DNA of 64,000 nucleotides from NCBI GenBank assembly GCA_023213395.1, contig CM041465.1:12772001-12836000 (forward strand), written 5' to 3'. The stretch is from Cycas panzhihuaensis. Its lineage: Eukaryota; Cycadophyta. The position numbers and the translations under genes were made by a program. This document shows, piece after piece, positions 1 to 10,936 of the stretch (its first letter is position 1; each line of letters starts with the position of its first letter). The notes beneath the pieces are model-generated. The model did not search any database. It had not been told where the DNA came from and saw only the letters and a program-made list of their open reading frames with translations.

Positions 1-2
1 GA

Positions 3-125
3 TGGGTTGGTCCTTTCATCATTATTGAATCCCTCGATAATGGTGCCTACAAGATAGCCACCCTAGAAGGGCTTGAATTCAAGAAAGCTGTTAATAGGAA
101 ATTCCTTAAGAAGTTTTATGTGTGA
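3..125 (+). CDS. Ty3/gypsy integrase C-terminal end (partial)
   Basis: This open frame enters from the window edge and stops with TGA at 123-125. The 40 visible residues begin WVGPFIII and end KKFYV. They match the integrase C-terminus of element B (19351-19470, minus), which reads WVGPFVIIESLDNGAYRIA and ends KKFYA. The GPF-type beta-strand module is the usual DNA-binding tail of gypsy integrases, helping place the cDNA in the host chromosome. No premature stop is seen in the visible part. The frame is the end of the pol polyprotein and marks where the post-pol region of A begins. Confidence 0.9.
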   Translation, partial: WVGPFIIIESLDNGAYKIATLEGLEFKKAVNRKFLKKFYV

Positions 126-594
126 TCTTTCGGTGATCTCTTCACCCCGCTCCGAAATGAACCTAAACTACCATCTTAGGTTGCCCCCATTCTTCCTAAC
201 TATGGGTAGAATGGCAATTTAAGATGGATCCTTCTTCTTCTTTTTGGTTCCTTCCACAGAACCTGCATTCCCATACCCTCTCGGGAACTTTTGTCATCCT
301 GCTTGGGCATTCCCCAATCAGGAAGACACTTGGGAGCATTGTTGCTCCTCTTTCCTGTTTGTCGTTTCCTTCGCATATTCCGCTATGCTCTTCCATAGAC
401 GTATATACCACTCTATCCTCTAACCTCACACCTCTCTGTCGTCTCCACTCATGATGTGTGTGTGTGTGTGCTCCTGTTAGACATATAGCCATACATGGAA
501 GGAAACGTGTGCATCATACAATAAAATATTCACAACATAAAATGTCTACAGCATAACATTTGCAACATACAAAATAAACACACATGTCATCCAC
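126..594 (+). other. Post-pol non-coding region of A, shared with B
   Basis: The stretch aligns in reverse with about 18895-19350 of element B, including the same oligopyrimidine and ggatcc-type segments. No protein family is recognised; the short open frame at 224-454 is conserved only as far as the DNA is. A TG dinucleotide run lies near 455-470. The alignment with B stops near 590, where the PMD-bearing block begins that B lacks. Confidence 0.7.
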
Positions 595-1573
595 ACGTGA
601 TAAATACACAGTATCTTATGTCCAAATGGGGTTCTAATTACCCCATATATATATACATCCAAAACATCATATCACAGCATACATCTAGGAAGCCGGTGTC
701 CTTGTAGGGGGGGTACAATCATATGATCCTATATATGACCCCGAGGCCCGCAGGCTTTCCCCGCCGTAATCATATATACATATCCTACTCTACTGCTGGC
801 CCCCTCCTGGGGTACCATCTCCCAGTCTGTGTGATCCCTCTCCTAGGGACCACATGCCTTCGAGGCTCCTCCTAGGCCTCCGAGAGCTGCCCACCTTGCT
901 TACCTAGTCTCATGGTCATCTCGGGGTCGTTGCCACCGTGTGGGTATGCGTCCTGCTCTGGCTCGACCTCGACGCCATCTGCACTATCAGCTGATCGTAT
1001 CGGGCCTGGATACGATCCCTCTCTCCTTGAAGTGCTTCCTCTGTCACCCTGAGATGCTCTGTGACTACCGCTAGCTAGATCCTACTCCCGGCATCTTCGC
1101 CTGCTCCGCCTAGTGCCTCTAGAGCCTGAACCCATCCGCGTAGCTCATCCCTCTCGTGCCTTGCATCGTCTCTCTCCTACTGTAGTCATCCCCGAGATGT
1201 CACATGCTCTTGGGACTCTGCGGTCCATATGTCCCTCGCCCTCACTAATGGGGCAAATGCCTCTATGTGGGCACCTGCCGCTCTAGGCTCATCTCCTGCC
1301 TAGATAGGCGGTTGCCCCTCTGCATACACCTAAGGGAATATCTCCCTCACCATAGCCTCTATCAGTCTCTGGATCTCTGCTGCACCTACCAATGCAACAT
1401 GCCATGTATCAGTATGTATCTCACCATATACCATAATCAAATCAAACATCTATCTAGATGCCAAATGACTCTGGAAAAGGTTAGGTCTCTCACTGCATGG
1501 TCACTCCTCGGGTCATGCAAGATCCTCTCCTCTGGCTCTCGCCACCGTGAGGTGCCTCATCCTCTGGCACATC

Positions 1574-2689
1574 CTATGCCTGGGCCTCCCTCCTCGCAGG
1601 GGCCAGCTCAGCTCTCGTCCCTCCAGATCCCATCATGATCCATAGCCTGCGGGCCCTGGTCACGGGTCTCCTACTCTCGTCCTGTGCACCTGATGGGCAT
1701 GCCTCTCCTCTAGCAGCCCCAGATGGACCCTCTGCACCTCCTGCCATCCCTGAGGGACCTGCCTCTCCTACAGGTTGTGACGGGCTGGCCCTATCATCTC
1801 CATTATCTCCATCGTCTCCACCATCATCACCTGTGGGCACTCCTGCTCTACCTGTCTCGTCGTCATTATCCCACCTCACTATCCTATAGGGCTTTGCTAT
1901 GTAGTCTAGTAGGGTGAGGAGGTCTAGTGACGTAGCCTCCACTTATCGTTGGACATGGGCTCGGTCCTCTGTCCCTCTCAGCCGATTCTGCCACCTGTGG
2001 ACCATCGGGGCCCACTCTGTGATGGGGTGTGGTCCCCCTGCTAGTGCCACTGCTATGAAATGATCGAAAAACTAACACTGCAGCAGTGTGCTGTATGACA
2101 ACCCACCTCTGCCGGTCATCCTGATAGTGTCTAGCTGGGCGATGAGGTTCGCCGCTATCAGGGTCGCCCAGTCCATTCTCTCGCCAGCAGCATGAATCGC
2201 ATCCAACCATCCACCTGGTATCTCCTTGTAATTCTGCTTCTGGGAAATCTGGAACAGAACGTACAGTATAACCAGCTTCCTTACCCAAGGAATCCCTGAC
2301 ATCAGTATAGTATGGAGGGGAGCCCCCCTCCGCTCCCATCTATCTGCTCCTGTGAAGAACAGGGCTACCTCCCTGTGTGTTACCTCGGTGCTAGGTAGCA
2401 TCCCCAGTCTCACCGGCCTCCCTGTCGCTGGCACTCTGAGTATCCGTTGTATATCTCTCAGCGTAACCATCACATCACCTACCTGCGGTAGGTGGAACAC
2501 ATATCTCCTCCTATCCCAATAGGATACTATGTCAACCAACAACCTCTGATCTAATGCATACTGAGGTGTCTTGAGGGCCTTGTATAGGCCACACCTCTGC
2601 AAGATCTCCTTGTCCTCCTGTGATGCCATCTCCATGTAACTCAACATGGCCATACCTACGTTCTCGCGATTATCTACCGCGATGACAGC
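1574..2689 (-). pseudogene. Antisense plant mobile domain (PMD) protein, broken
   Basis: It runs opposite to its host element A. From the ATG at 2653 the frame gives 193 residues with PMD hallmarks: a conserved Trp near residue 46, YVFHLP at 51-56, then the TLRDIQRILRVP stretch and GRPV near 64-81. This matches the family pattern of a Trp, an xFHLP strand and a TL-D-xx-LLGLP-xGRPV helix-turn. The same frame continues past TAG at 2072-2074 and TAA at 1943-1945 to the end at 1574, finishing in an acidic Gly/Asp and Pro/Gly/Ser-rich tail. Two in-frame stops are therefore the only visible breaks. Upstream the frame stays open to 2689, just after a splice-acceptor-like sequence. PMD proteins include plant nuclear factors of the MAIN/MAIL1 type, and the domain is also carried by transposable elements. 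The role in the element is unknown. Confidence 0.8.
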
Positions 2690-2712
2690 CTGTTCACACC
2701 AAAAAAATAATC
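2690..2712 (-). promoter_or_regulatory. Probable 3' splice site upstream of the PMD exon
   Basis: On the minus strand a T-rich run (tattttttt) is followed by ggtgtgaacag and then the open PMD frame from 2689. A pyrimidine/T-rich tract followed by CAG is the normal plant intron acceptor. It suggests the PMD coding exon was preceded by a 5' exon and an intron. The donor was not identified. Confidence 0.5.
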
Positions 2713-3292
2713 CAAGTTAGCTTCACATTAGTTACTATCATCCCTCACTCTCTCGAAACTCTCTCTGCCTGAGATTTGGGGCTCTTTTGGCCCTTGTATC
2801 TCTTTTTCTCTTTTTACGCCAGACTGCCAAACTCAGTGGTACCGCTAAGTTTGGCATGGGTCCCGCGGTGATCGGGTCCCGCGGTAATGATTGCGGCACT
2901 GCGATCATTATCGCGATACAAATGGTGATCCCCTAAAAGGGGGGATTTATGCCCCGAAAAATAAAAAAAATCTTCTGGTGGACCCCGTGGGGCCCATCGG
3001 GACTAGAGCTCCCTAATGCCCAGGTCCCCGCCTCTTTCTGGGTCTGATTCTGACTCCGAGAGGCCTCTGATTGCCTATAAGGGGCACTAAAAACCACATA
3101 AAACTACAAAAAACCAAGGAAATTCAAACTTCAAAATGGGTTGGGTTCAGTGATATCTACTCACTAGATCCGGTCTCGCTGTCGCCATCTCATCCTATCA
3201 ATCCCGCTGGCTCTCTCCACTCTCTGATCCAACGGTCTGATCTCTCCCTGCATGCCTTTGAAGTTGGGTGGCACTCCGTTGTGTAAGGGAAT

Positions 3293-3315
3293 GGCTCTGG
3301 TTTCATACTAGAGCC
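3293..3315. repeat. Short inverted repeat at the antisense promoter of A
   Basis: Arms ggctct (3293-3298) and agagcc (3310-3315) can pair around an 11-base loop. Element B has the same structure at 18677-18699 with a different loop, so the arms are conserved while the loop changed. It lies about 30-55 bases downstream of the antisense TATA box, near where a transcript would start. Confidence 0.55.
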
Positions 3316-3346
3316 AGTAAAAATGAATCCATTTTTCGGTTGATTT

Positions 3347-3355
3347 CCTTATATA
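3347..3355 (-). promoter_or_regulatory. Antisense TATA box (candidate PMD promoter)
   Basis: The minus strand reads TATATAAGG after a GC-rich stretch, a canonical plant TATA box. It points toward the PMD gene, whose first recognised exon starts about 660 bases downstream. The same box is kept in element B at 18637-18645, although B lost the gene. Confidence 0.5.
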
Positions 3356-3756
3356 GGCGGGGGCCCCAATAGGCACTTCTTCTGTTTATGGCCCTGCGAT
3401 AGCTGTTGGGACCATCCCGTTCCCCTGATTGCCCTTGCCTTCTGGCCCTGTTGCTCTTTGTGCTCTCTTGACACCCTTTTTGTGCTTTCTCGCAGCTGCA
3501 TTTATGGTGCCTCATTTTGCACCTTTTTCCCTGGGCCTTTCCATCTCGTTTTACGTGCCACTCCTGTGCATGCCCGAGTTTATACTTGTTTGGCTCGTTT
3601 CGTCACCCTGGACTCGTTTCCGCAGCTTTTTCTCGCTCTTGGGGTCCCCAAAGGGAATGCTCCCCCGCCCGGGGGCATGTTTCGCTTTCCGAAGCGACCT
3701 TTTGGCCCCCCAGGAGGCTTTTTCTTCTGACCACTCTTTGCCGGTGATCGGACTGC

Positions 3757-3896
3757 TTGCTCTCGCCTTGGGTAACCTCATTGCTAGGTCCTCCTACCCT
3801 TCACGACCACTTTTTGCCTGACTTTCGAGTATTGCTCTTGTTATTCGTTAACTATCAATATATTATGTCACCTATGTCCATATGCATCTTTACCGT
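3757..3896 (+). pseudogene. Archaeal-type RNase H, N-terminal remnant in A
   Basis: The frame matches the start of the RNase H frame of element B (18235-18095, minus): the leader PWVTSLLGPP is shared, followed by an ATG at 3874 and MSICIFT where B has MSVYIFTDGG. Right after this first strand the catalytic Asp and the rest of the domain are gone. The sequence switches to LTR sequence that corresponds to about 400 bases inside the LTR of B. One deletion therefore removed the rest of the RNase H, the polypurine tract and the start of the 3' LTR. The remnant cannot be active. Confidence 0.75.
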
Positions 3897-4115
3897 TGGC
3901 CCCTTTTGTCATCTGCCCACACTCATGGGTGGTCGGGCCTGCTTTTGCCTCCCAAGCACATCTACTGCTGAGATTTTTGTGGTACCGCTAGAAAATCCGC
4001 GTACTATTCCAACTTATTTTTTTTAAATCTACTGTGGTAATTTCGCATTTATTATAAAACTTCCACGTGTCTTGCGACTTAACTCACTGCCAGCCGTGCC
4101 CTAATCAATCACTTT

Positions 4116-4140
4116 AGGGTTTGGGTTGGGTACTTAAGTT
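4116..4140 (+). promoter_or_regulatory. Possible core promoter in gypsy LTR
   Basis: The sequence ggtttgggttgggtacttaa is kept in the two LTRs of B (minus strand, near 16670 and 28100). It has a TATA-like TACTTAA core followed about 50 bases later by an A/T-rich stretch. Conservation within a diverged LTR and the position in the first third are the only support. Confidence 0.3.
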
Positions 4141-5421
4141 AGGATCTATTCATTTTTTAGAACTTTTGGCTCACTTTTTGGATTGCTCCTCAAGGAAACC
4201 ACGATGTGCTCTACTCTTCTCTGCTGCCCTGCTGCTACTATAGGACTTGCGTCTCTCCTCCAGCACCTAGCTCTCCTTCGGTATGGCTAGGACATCTTCC
4301 CAGCCCCTCACACACCTTGGAGAGGGCCCCTTAGAGAGATTTCAGTAGATTCTTGCCCTGGGCAGTCTTCAAGTGTTCCAAGTGCAGGTGTTCTCCCTCT
4401 AACTTCGCTAGCAGGGTCCCAAACCTGCTACACCATAGTTTCTGGGCTGATTTCTCAACCTCTCCTTATCAGCCCTTAGTTGAGGCAAGCACTTCTCCCC
4501 TTCCTCTCAGGTGTTCACTGATTTGACTTGTGTCTCTCGTGTTATTGATGCCCTATCTTGCTTGTTTCTTTGCTTGTCTTTGTGAGGGTTGTATTCCTCT
4601 TTACATTGGACTGTTTTACCTCTGTTATAGTGCCTCTTACCTGCGTTTGTTGCTCAAGGTAACGGTAATGAGGGTTGACATAGGGTTTGGGAGAGAGCTG
4701 GGTGGATTCTGCACCACCTTCCATGCTCCTCAAGCAGCTTTAAGCCCCCCAAACCTTCCCTCTTGCCTCGTGCTGTCCTTGGCGCTCAAACAAGGGTTTG
4801 TTGGCCCTCTCTTAGCCACTAAAATCAGTGCTGTCACACGTTGCAGCACTGGTTTGAGGGCTTAGGCTGAGGTCCGGGTGACTCACATAAGTCCCGATTG
4901 CTTGTTCTTGTCTAACTTTTTTCCCGGAAGCCCAGTTTACTCTCCATAGTACCCCAGTTCGCAGTAGGTCTTCTTTGGCTCCTTCCTGCCCCCTTGCTAC
5001 TATTTCTAGCCATCTTTCTTGGCCTTGCCCTTGCTACCTTGTGGCTTTTGGGGGGGGGGGGGTTAGGGTGTTCTTTGCAGGAGGTGGGCCACTTCGAGGC
5101 TTACCGGTTACTTTCCTTTCACTTCGGTTGTCCTCTTTCATATATTATCATCATTATATTGATGCTAACATATATGTGTTTAAGTTCATATTTGTATTAC
5201 ATAGACATGTATTGTTAGGATCTCGTCATTGCATGTTAGTACCCTTTCTCCGGAAAGGGGGAGGTCGCCATTGCTTACAGGTGCTTGGAGAGCGTAAAGG
5301 GTATTTTCCGCTCATTCCGTTGTCGGTAAGTGATCTTACGCATGTTGTACTTTTATATTTCATCGGTTACTAGTATTTGGTTCCTTTCTTTCCTTGGTTT
5401 TGTACTTTAGTATTTTTTTGA

Positions 5422-5436
5422 GGAAGGTAAGGGAGC
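5422..5436 (+). promoter_or_regulatory. Conserved GT splice-donor-like site in gypsy LTR
   Basis: The stretch ggaaggtaaggga contains AAG/GTAAG. The same word is present on the minus strand in both LTRs of B (about 15380-15392 and 26808-26820) and twice in the LTR of C (about 12776-12786 and 12812-12822). It could be the donor of a leader intron; splicing is an inference. Confidence 0.35.
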
Positions 5437-6201
5437 CCCTCTTTCCAATCTGTCGTGACACTTTGCATCTGCTGCACCTCATGGAGTAGTTTGGTGTCCC
5501 TCAGGAGGGCCCTTGTCACGCATGCCTCTGGTCCAGGTGCACGCCTCGCTCCACCCTACTACTCTTTCCTTTTGAATTCCTTTTCATAAGTAGTAATTAA
5601 CTCATTAGATATTAAAAGGGAAACTTAACTTTACTTTCGGTTCATGCTTTATTTATTTTATTGCATGCATCTCCCCTACCCATAGGAAAAGGTCATAGGA
5701 ACTGCTCCTTTTCACCTTTCCTCTCTTTCTTTGCCATGCAAGCGTCTTGCCCTCTGTATTACTTGTATACCCGGTTAGTTTGCTTAGGCATACCTTGACC
5801 CACCTTCTTGGGTCATCCCTCTTGCTTTCCTTTGGTTCCCCACTCCGCCGGATAACCAAAGTGACCCCGTCTATAGGCCAGCTGCTTGCCTATCCTTCTT
5901 CATTTCCCGTTGCATTAGGGAAACCCTTGAAGGTTCCTCTCCTTCCCCTTCCAGCCATCTAAGGGTGGGAGGATCCTTCCCTTAGGTCAACCCAGCTAAC
6001 CCCTCGCCTCCTCACCTCTTGTTCAAGTGGTGGGGATCACCCTTTGTAGCTACATTCCATTGCAGTCCCAAACTCGCACTCCCAAGACAGTGGCACCCTG
6101 TGTGGTAATTACCCTACTTATAGGTCTCTTTCTCGATCATATTATCACCCGCTCTTACCATACCTATTTAGTTAGGTAGCTATCCCATAGACACGCATCC
6201 A

Positions 6202-6755
6202 GAACCTAAGAGTTTACTAGATATCATTGTAAAGATGCATTTAAGTAGGTGTAGGATGATATAATATTCATGGCACCTTGTGAAGATATCATGAAGTTTT
6301 ATAGGATGGGTGGCTCTCTTACGAGAGAGGCCCATCATATCATCCATAAAGACCTCAAGGGTCTTGTTTATAAGGTTATGAAAGGTAAATTGCATTACCC
6401 TTTGATAAGTGGCACCTATATTCTTTAGACCAAAGGGCATGCCCTTGTAGGAAAATGTTCCCCATGAGGTAGTGAAGGCCATATTATTATGGTCTTCAGG
6501 GGATATCTAGATTTGGTTATATCTAAAAAAGCCATCAATTAAGGACATAACTTTGAAACCTACAGTGTGATCAATGATTTTTTCAATAAATTATTGGGGG
6601 AAGTTGTCCTTAGGTTAAGCATTATTGATATCCTTAAAATCAATGCAAATTCTAATCATCCCATTCTTTTGAGCAACAAGCACAATGTTAGAGACCCACT
6701 TGGGGTAATCGATGGAAGTGAAGAGCCCTACATCTAAGAGCTTTTCAACTTTTAT
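6202..6755 (-). pseudogene. Gypsy C reverse transcriptase fragment
   Basis: On the minus strand the frame reads MAFTTSWGTFSYKGMPFGLK and VFMDDMMGLSRKR, matching the RT of B with the FMDD catalytic motif intact. The N-terminal part (about 6483-6755) is recognisable from the phrases NNIVLVAQKNG and the MSLIDGFFRYN-type motif but has several stops. The C-terminal part is cut by element A at 6201. RT copies element RNA into DNA in the cytoplasmic particle. This fragment is dead. Confidence 0.85.
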
Positions 6756-7880
6756 CTTAATAGCTAATGAAAGTTTAGGGTATAAAGGACATTATTTTTT
6801 ATGCATAAGACAAGTACCCAGGATGGTGCTGAGGTTGTGAGTAATGATGGATGGGTCTATCCCCTTCATATCCAAGTAATCTTATGCAAATATGTCTTGA
6901 AATTCTTAGAACAAAAGGGTATACTCCTCCATCTCTTGAGGATAACATTCTACCCCAACCTTGATGGGTTTACTAAGTGTAAGGACAATGTCCTTAGTCA
7001 CCCTAACATATATGGCATTCCCTTCCTTAAAGTGGAGGGGAGCCTGATTGATCAAAGGGAGAGGGATAGTGTCTCACTAATTTGGGTTGGCAAGGGATGA
7101 CCCCAGAGCTAAGAACTTCTGGAAACCTAGTCTATAGTGACTGGAAGGTAAGTTGGGTGTAGAACCCACTAAATGCTCTAATAAGGCCTCATCATTCTCA
7201 AAGGAATCTATCATGTGCATAGTCTTACTTAGTAGGAATGTAGAATGAGGCGATGAAGGGGTGATGGGTCTATAATGATCAAACCACCACTATATAAAAT
7301 CTAAAGACTCCTCAAAAGAGTTAGAGGGTATCTTCCTGTGCTGTTGCACCTTGGCTCATCAAAGTAGAGGCTGACTAGGATCATAATCATAAATTATAAT
7401 CTCATTATACAAAAAAAGAGACTCCTTATCCTTGTCATCTATAAAGGATGTCAAGGATTGGGAAGTAAGAAGTAACTAGATGGGATAGGAATCCATGCAT
7501 GCAATAAGATATATGGTGTGTGATCCTTTAGACTAGACAAGGGGAATAAAATCCTTGCATAAGGATCTAGGTCAGGATATAGGGCTTAGAGGGGAATAAA
7601 TAGGGTGCCCCCTTTGCACGTTTAGGAGAGATATGACATGGGGAAGATCCTTGAACTCATTGTTGAATTTATGGTCACTCATATCAGTGAGATAGCCATA
7701 ACTCCCAACATTGATAGGAGTGAAGTGAATGAGGTTAGACGAGGTAGGAAGTATTCCTCCCATTGCTTGCGTGCCATAGGCACTAATAGGACAGGCAGTC
7801 AATAGAGCTGGTAGATCCTCAACCTCATGGGTTGATCCAAAGATTACCTAGCAAGGCTGATGAGTTGACCAGGTAGGGGG
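6756..7880 (-). pseudogene. Gypsy C protease-RT linker region
   Basis: This lies between protease and RT and aligns with about 21900-22830 of B. The open piece at 7572-7802 contains FTPINVGSYGYL, matching FAPIGVGSYGYL in B. This conserved stretch has no known catalytic motif. It is broken by many stops. I assign no function beyond being part of the pol polyprotein. Confidence 0.65.
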
Positions 7881-8440
7881 TGGCTCTTAAAGGACAACCT
7901 TTTTTTACCCTTCATGGGCAAATTTGATTTGCCCCCATTGTGACGAGTAGACAGCTCCTATTTGGTGAAGTTAAGGATATCCCAACAAGAAGTTATAGTC
8001 TACATCTATATCGAGGACCATGATGTCTATTAGAATGGTATTGTCCTCTAAGATAATGGGGATTGATGCTATTCCTAGGGGTACCATTTTAATACCATCA
8101 TAGCCTTGACACCTCCACGAGACTAGTTTAAGGGCCCCTAATCCTAGCTCCTCTACCATGAAATAGGCATGGCGTTGACTAAGGAATGATTGTCTACAAT
8201 TGTCCTCTTCAAATTATAATTAGGTGTATCCATAGTGATGGTGAAAGGTCAATACCATTGCTGTTCCCTTTCATTAGTAGGAGGGAGGTCTTTGAGGTTG
8301 AAAGTGATAAGGGGCACCCCATTTGAGGTGGTGGTCATTGAATAGATCAAGGTATGACTATGACCCACAAGAGGAGGGTACATTGCTTGGGTGAACTATG
8401 TAGGATATCCATCATGGACATTCATGCAACTACAATATGG
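7881..8440 (-). pseudogene. Gypsy C aspartic protease, broken
   Basis: The minus strand encodes RTIVDNHSLV, which aligns with the active-site region RTTVVDNDSSVN of B, and then VSWRCQGYDGI and VLDIDVDYNFLLGYP, aligning with the flap and LLGHPW end of the B protease. Gypsy proteases need D-T/S-G; this family has a D-N-x form in every copy here and C reads D-N-H. A TAA at 7971-7973 replaces the Trp normally after GHP. Retroviral-type proteases cut Gag-Pol during particle maturation; this copy cannot. Confidence 0.75.
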
Positions 8441-10936
8441 AGTTCATTGATGATCAAGAAGGGCTTCCCCTTTCGAGTACATTATGGAAGTGCCCTTTAA
8501 AATTTATAACATTGAGGGTAGATGGGAATAGTCTTGGGGATCACAAGGATCTCCATAGGTGGATTATCCATAGAAGGATTTTACTAATAGGTGGAGGCTT
8601 TGGTAGCTTCCCTAGTCATTTGAGACCTTATAATTGGGTACAATGGGGTAGCCTCAAGTATTTGAATTATTCTCTTCCCCTTATTTTGGGGTTGAGAGGA
8701 AGAGGATAGTTGAGAATGAAAGGACAATTCTCTTGCCCCCTTTCCTTTTACTTGATCAGGAGGTAGGTTAGGGGATTATCTTCTATTTCCCACCCTTCTA
8801 TTTTGGGCAAAGTGATTGTATTCCCCATGGTCAAGGAAGGGATCTCTATAGATAAACTAATCTAAATTGGATTTGGAAGCCCATTTGGAAGAGGAATTAT
8901 TTTACAGGGTGAGATTAAGGTGTTATGTCTAGTATTATGAATCCTTATGAAGGCATTTTCCATGAACATAACATTATTTCTTCTTAGGAGGAGGTTGTGC
9001 TTTATTCTGTTAAGAAGCTTGGGTGTCCCCACCTTTTTGTGGCATGGTTTAAGATGCCTAATAGATTGATCTATGAGCATCTAAAGAAGGTTGAGATGAT
9101 TGGAGATTTATCTCCTTCATCATACATTTGAATGAACATATAGCCAAAGCTAAAGGGTCCAAGGTCCTATCAGTTATGCTAGTAGGAGGCCTTGGAGGTT
9201 GTCGAGGTCTTTGGTTGTGTAACGAAAGGGGTGCCTCACATCATTGTGATGACCTAAGAGGCTTTTTAAGACCTACCTAGATCTTAATAGCCTCAAGCAC
9301 TAAGGACTTCACTATGGTAGGATCACATGTCATCACCCCCATCTTGAGGACTTTGACATGGACTTTAGGTTGAACGGTATTCATGAAGATATTCCTCTTC
9401 AACTCTTCAAGCAATGTAGCCTTCGTAGAGTGGATAAGGTCATGGAAATGCCTAACAAAGTCACGATTTATTTCGTTGTGATCTTGTTTGAGAGAGAGTA
9501 GGTCTTTGACTCCATTCTCAAAGGGGCAAGCTACATCAAAATAATTGAAGAACTCATCTATAAGTTATTGAAAAGAATGGATGGAGTGAGGAGAGAGATG
9601 GTAGAACCTTTTAGGACATCTCCTTACAAAGGAGGAGGAAATAATTTTATGAGGATGTGATCGTAGGCCCAGTAGTCTATGCACACCATGGTGAAACCCC
9701 TAATATGCTTAGTTAGGTCCTACGATAAGGTACCATCAAATTTAGGAACCTCAATAGGTTGGTCCTAAAAGCCTCAATTGAGAGTGGGGTTAACCTGTAG
9801 TCAATAAAGGGATAAATCCCTAGTTGAGCCAAAGGGTCAACTAGAGGCAAGGGAGGAGGTGTGTATGGATATCCAACACCACCTTGAGGATGGTGGCTAT
9901 ATGAAGGGTACTGATTCCTACCTACTTAGTGGGAAGGGGCCATTCCTGTATGTGAGTATGCTAGATAGGAAGAAGGTAGGTGAGATGTTCCCATTCTACC
10001 TTGAGAATGTGCCCCTAGTAAGGGCGATATAGGAAAGCATGGGATATGAGGGGGGATAGATCCCCCTTGAGAAGGTGTCATATACAAGGTTTTCCATGAG
10101 GATAATAAAGGAGGATGAGGCATTGGTTTTTACCCGTATGGACCACCCATGAGTGGTGCAACACTATAAGGGTGGAGTGAATCCATCCCATAGATTAGGA
10201 GAGGGTTTCCCCCCCTCCCCATACCCTTATGTTTGAGATGTATACCCTAGGGATATATAGAGGGAGGAGTCCATAGCTTATAGATGAGGGTGAATTAGGA
10301 TGGGTCCCACATGGCCTAAAGGATAAGGATGTGAGGGTATCCTCAATCACATAAAGGGGGTATGGGCCACGATAGGTTGTGGCATGGTTGTTTGGTTCAG
10401 GAGGGGTATACTTAACTTGATCTAGGAGATAGGCATGCCTTGGGTGTCGCTTAGTTATGAGGGACATGTAAAGGTTAGGGGATGATAGGAACAAGTCCTA
10501 CCATTGACATAGATGATGGTTGAGTCAAAACAAGAGGCATAGGCATAGAAGATGATGGGCCAATGCTACGAAGGAGGCCATCTAACCACTTTGGAGGTGG
10601 TTGGGCACTTATTTCTCTAAAGCATTATTGTAGTGCCTCGATTATGTCCATGGTAGGGGTCCCAACCTACTCGTGCGAGGTAGATGGCTCCTCATGTAGG
10701 GAGGGGCCCATAGGTTGATCCTCATGGGAACTCTCACTGGGATGAAAGTACTCCATGGAGAAGGATCCACCTACATTGTGCATAGGAAATATATGGAAAT
10801 TTAGATGTCCTTGGTCATCTGGGTAGAAAATAGGATCCTTGCCTTCTTGGGTGGCATCTTTAAGGGGATAAGAAGTTTAGTTTTAAGATTCAGAGACATA
10901 GGCATAATATGCCCACTTTGATGGATATCCCTCCAT
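8441..10936 (-). pseudogene. Gypsy C gag, broken
   Basis: Gag starts near the ATG at 10936 (MEGYPSKWAYY), matching MEGYSSDWAYH of B at 25918. The core capsid-like region near 9300-9680 has phrases such as NYFDVACPFENGVKDLLSLK and EINRDFVRHFHDLIHSTKAT, closely following the B gag. A Pro-rich middle (9926-10494) follows the N-terminus as in B. Multiple stops and frame changes break it throughout. Gag builds the virus-like particle that packages element RNA. Confidence 0.75.

Larger units (their letters stand above)
595..3090 (-). other. PMD-bearing block present in A, missing from B
   Basis: About 2.5 kb of A has no counterpart in B: B goes straight from the part matching about 590 to the part matching about 3095 (near 18880-18895). 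The block contains the antisense PMD pseudogene and its upstream sequence. Outside the gene (595-1573 and 2700-3090) I recognise no coding domain. The stretch around 2810-2960 is GC-rich with repeated short words such as cccgcggtgatc and cccgcggtaatg. Because other plant Tat-type elements are known to carry extra antisense frames, loss from B is more likely than gain in A. Confidence 0.7.
1..6201 (+). mobile_element. Ty3/gypsy (Tat-like) element A, 3' part
   Basis: This is the 3' portion of a gypsy retrotransposon whose 5' part lies outside the window. In order it holds the end of integrase, a long post-pol region with an antisense PMD pseudogene, a broken archaeal-type RNase H, and a 3' LTR ending in CA at 6201. 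Each part except the PMD block is matched in reverse orientation by element B (19350-18236 and its LTRs), so A and B are one family. Immediately after 6201 the sequence becomes minus-strand reverse transcriptase of element C, so A inserted into C. The base quintet after the LTR is gaacc; the matching target copy would be outside the window. Confidence 0.9.
3897..6201 (+). repeat. 3' LTR of gypsy A, truncated at its 5' end
   Basis: This aligns in reverse with both LTRs of B (start near 16915 and 28340 in B). It ends ...acgcatcca at 6201, the mirror image of the tggacgcgc start of B. About 400 bases of the LTR start are missing. It contains a run of 13 G at 5050-5062, a TACTTAAG promoter-like site and GT splice-donor-like sites shared with B. 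The open frames inside it are not conserved proteins. Confidence 0.9.

Noticed and set aside
3429-3821. A 130-residue plus-strand frame with hydrophobic stretches, with a similar frame in B (18301-18675).
   Set aside because: Similarity is explained by DNA homology of the two elements; no domain, composition typical of pyrimidine-rich non-coding sequence, and overlapping frames are open too.
4530-5373. Several open frames of 74-132 residues in the LTR of A with transmembrane-like translation (FFACLCEGCIPLYIGLFYLC).
   Set aside because: They lie in the LTR, and the corresponding frames in both LTRs of B are broken or differ; most likely chance frames in T-rich DNA.
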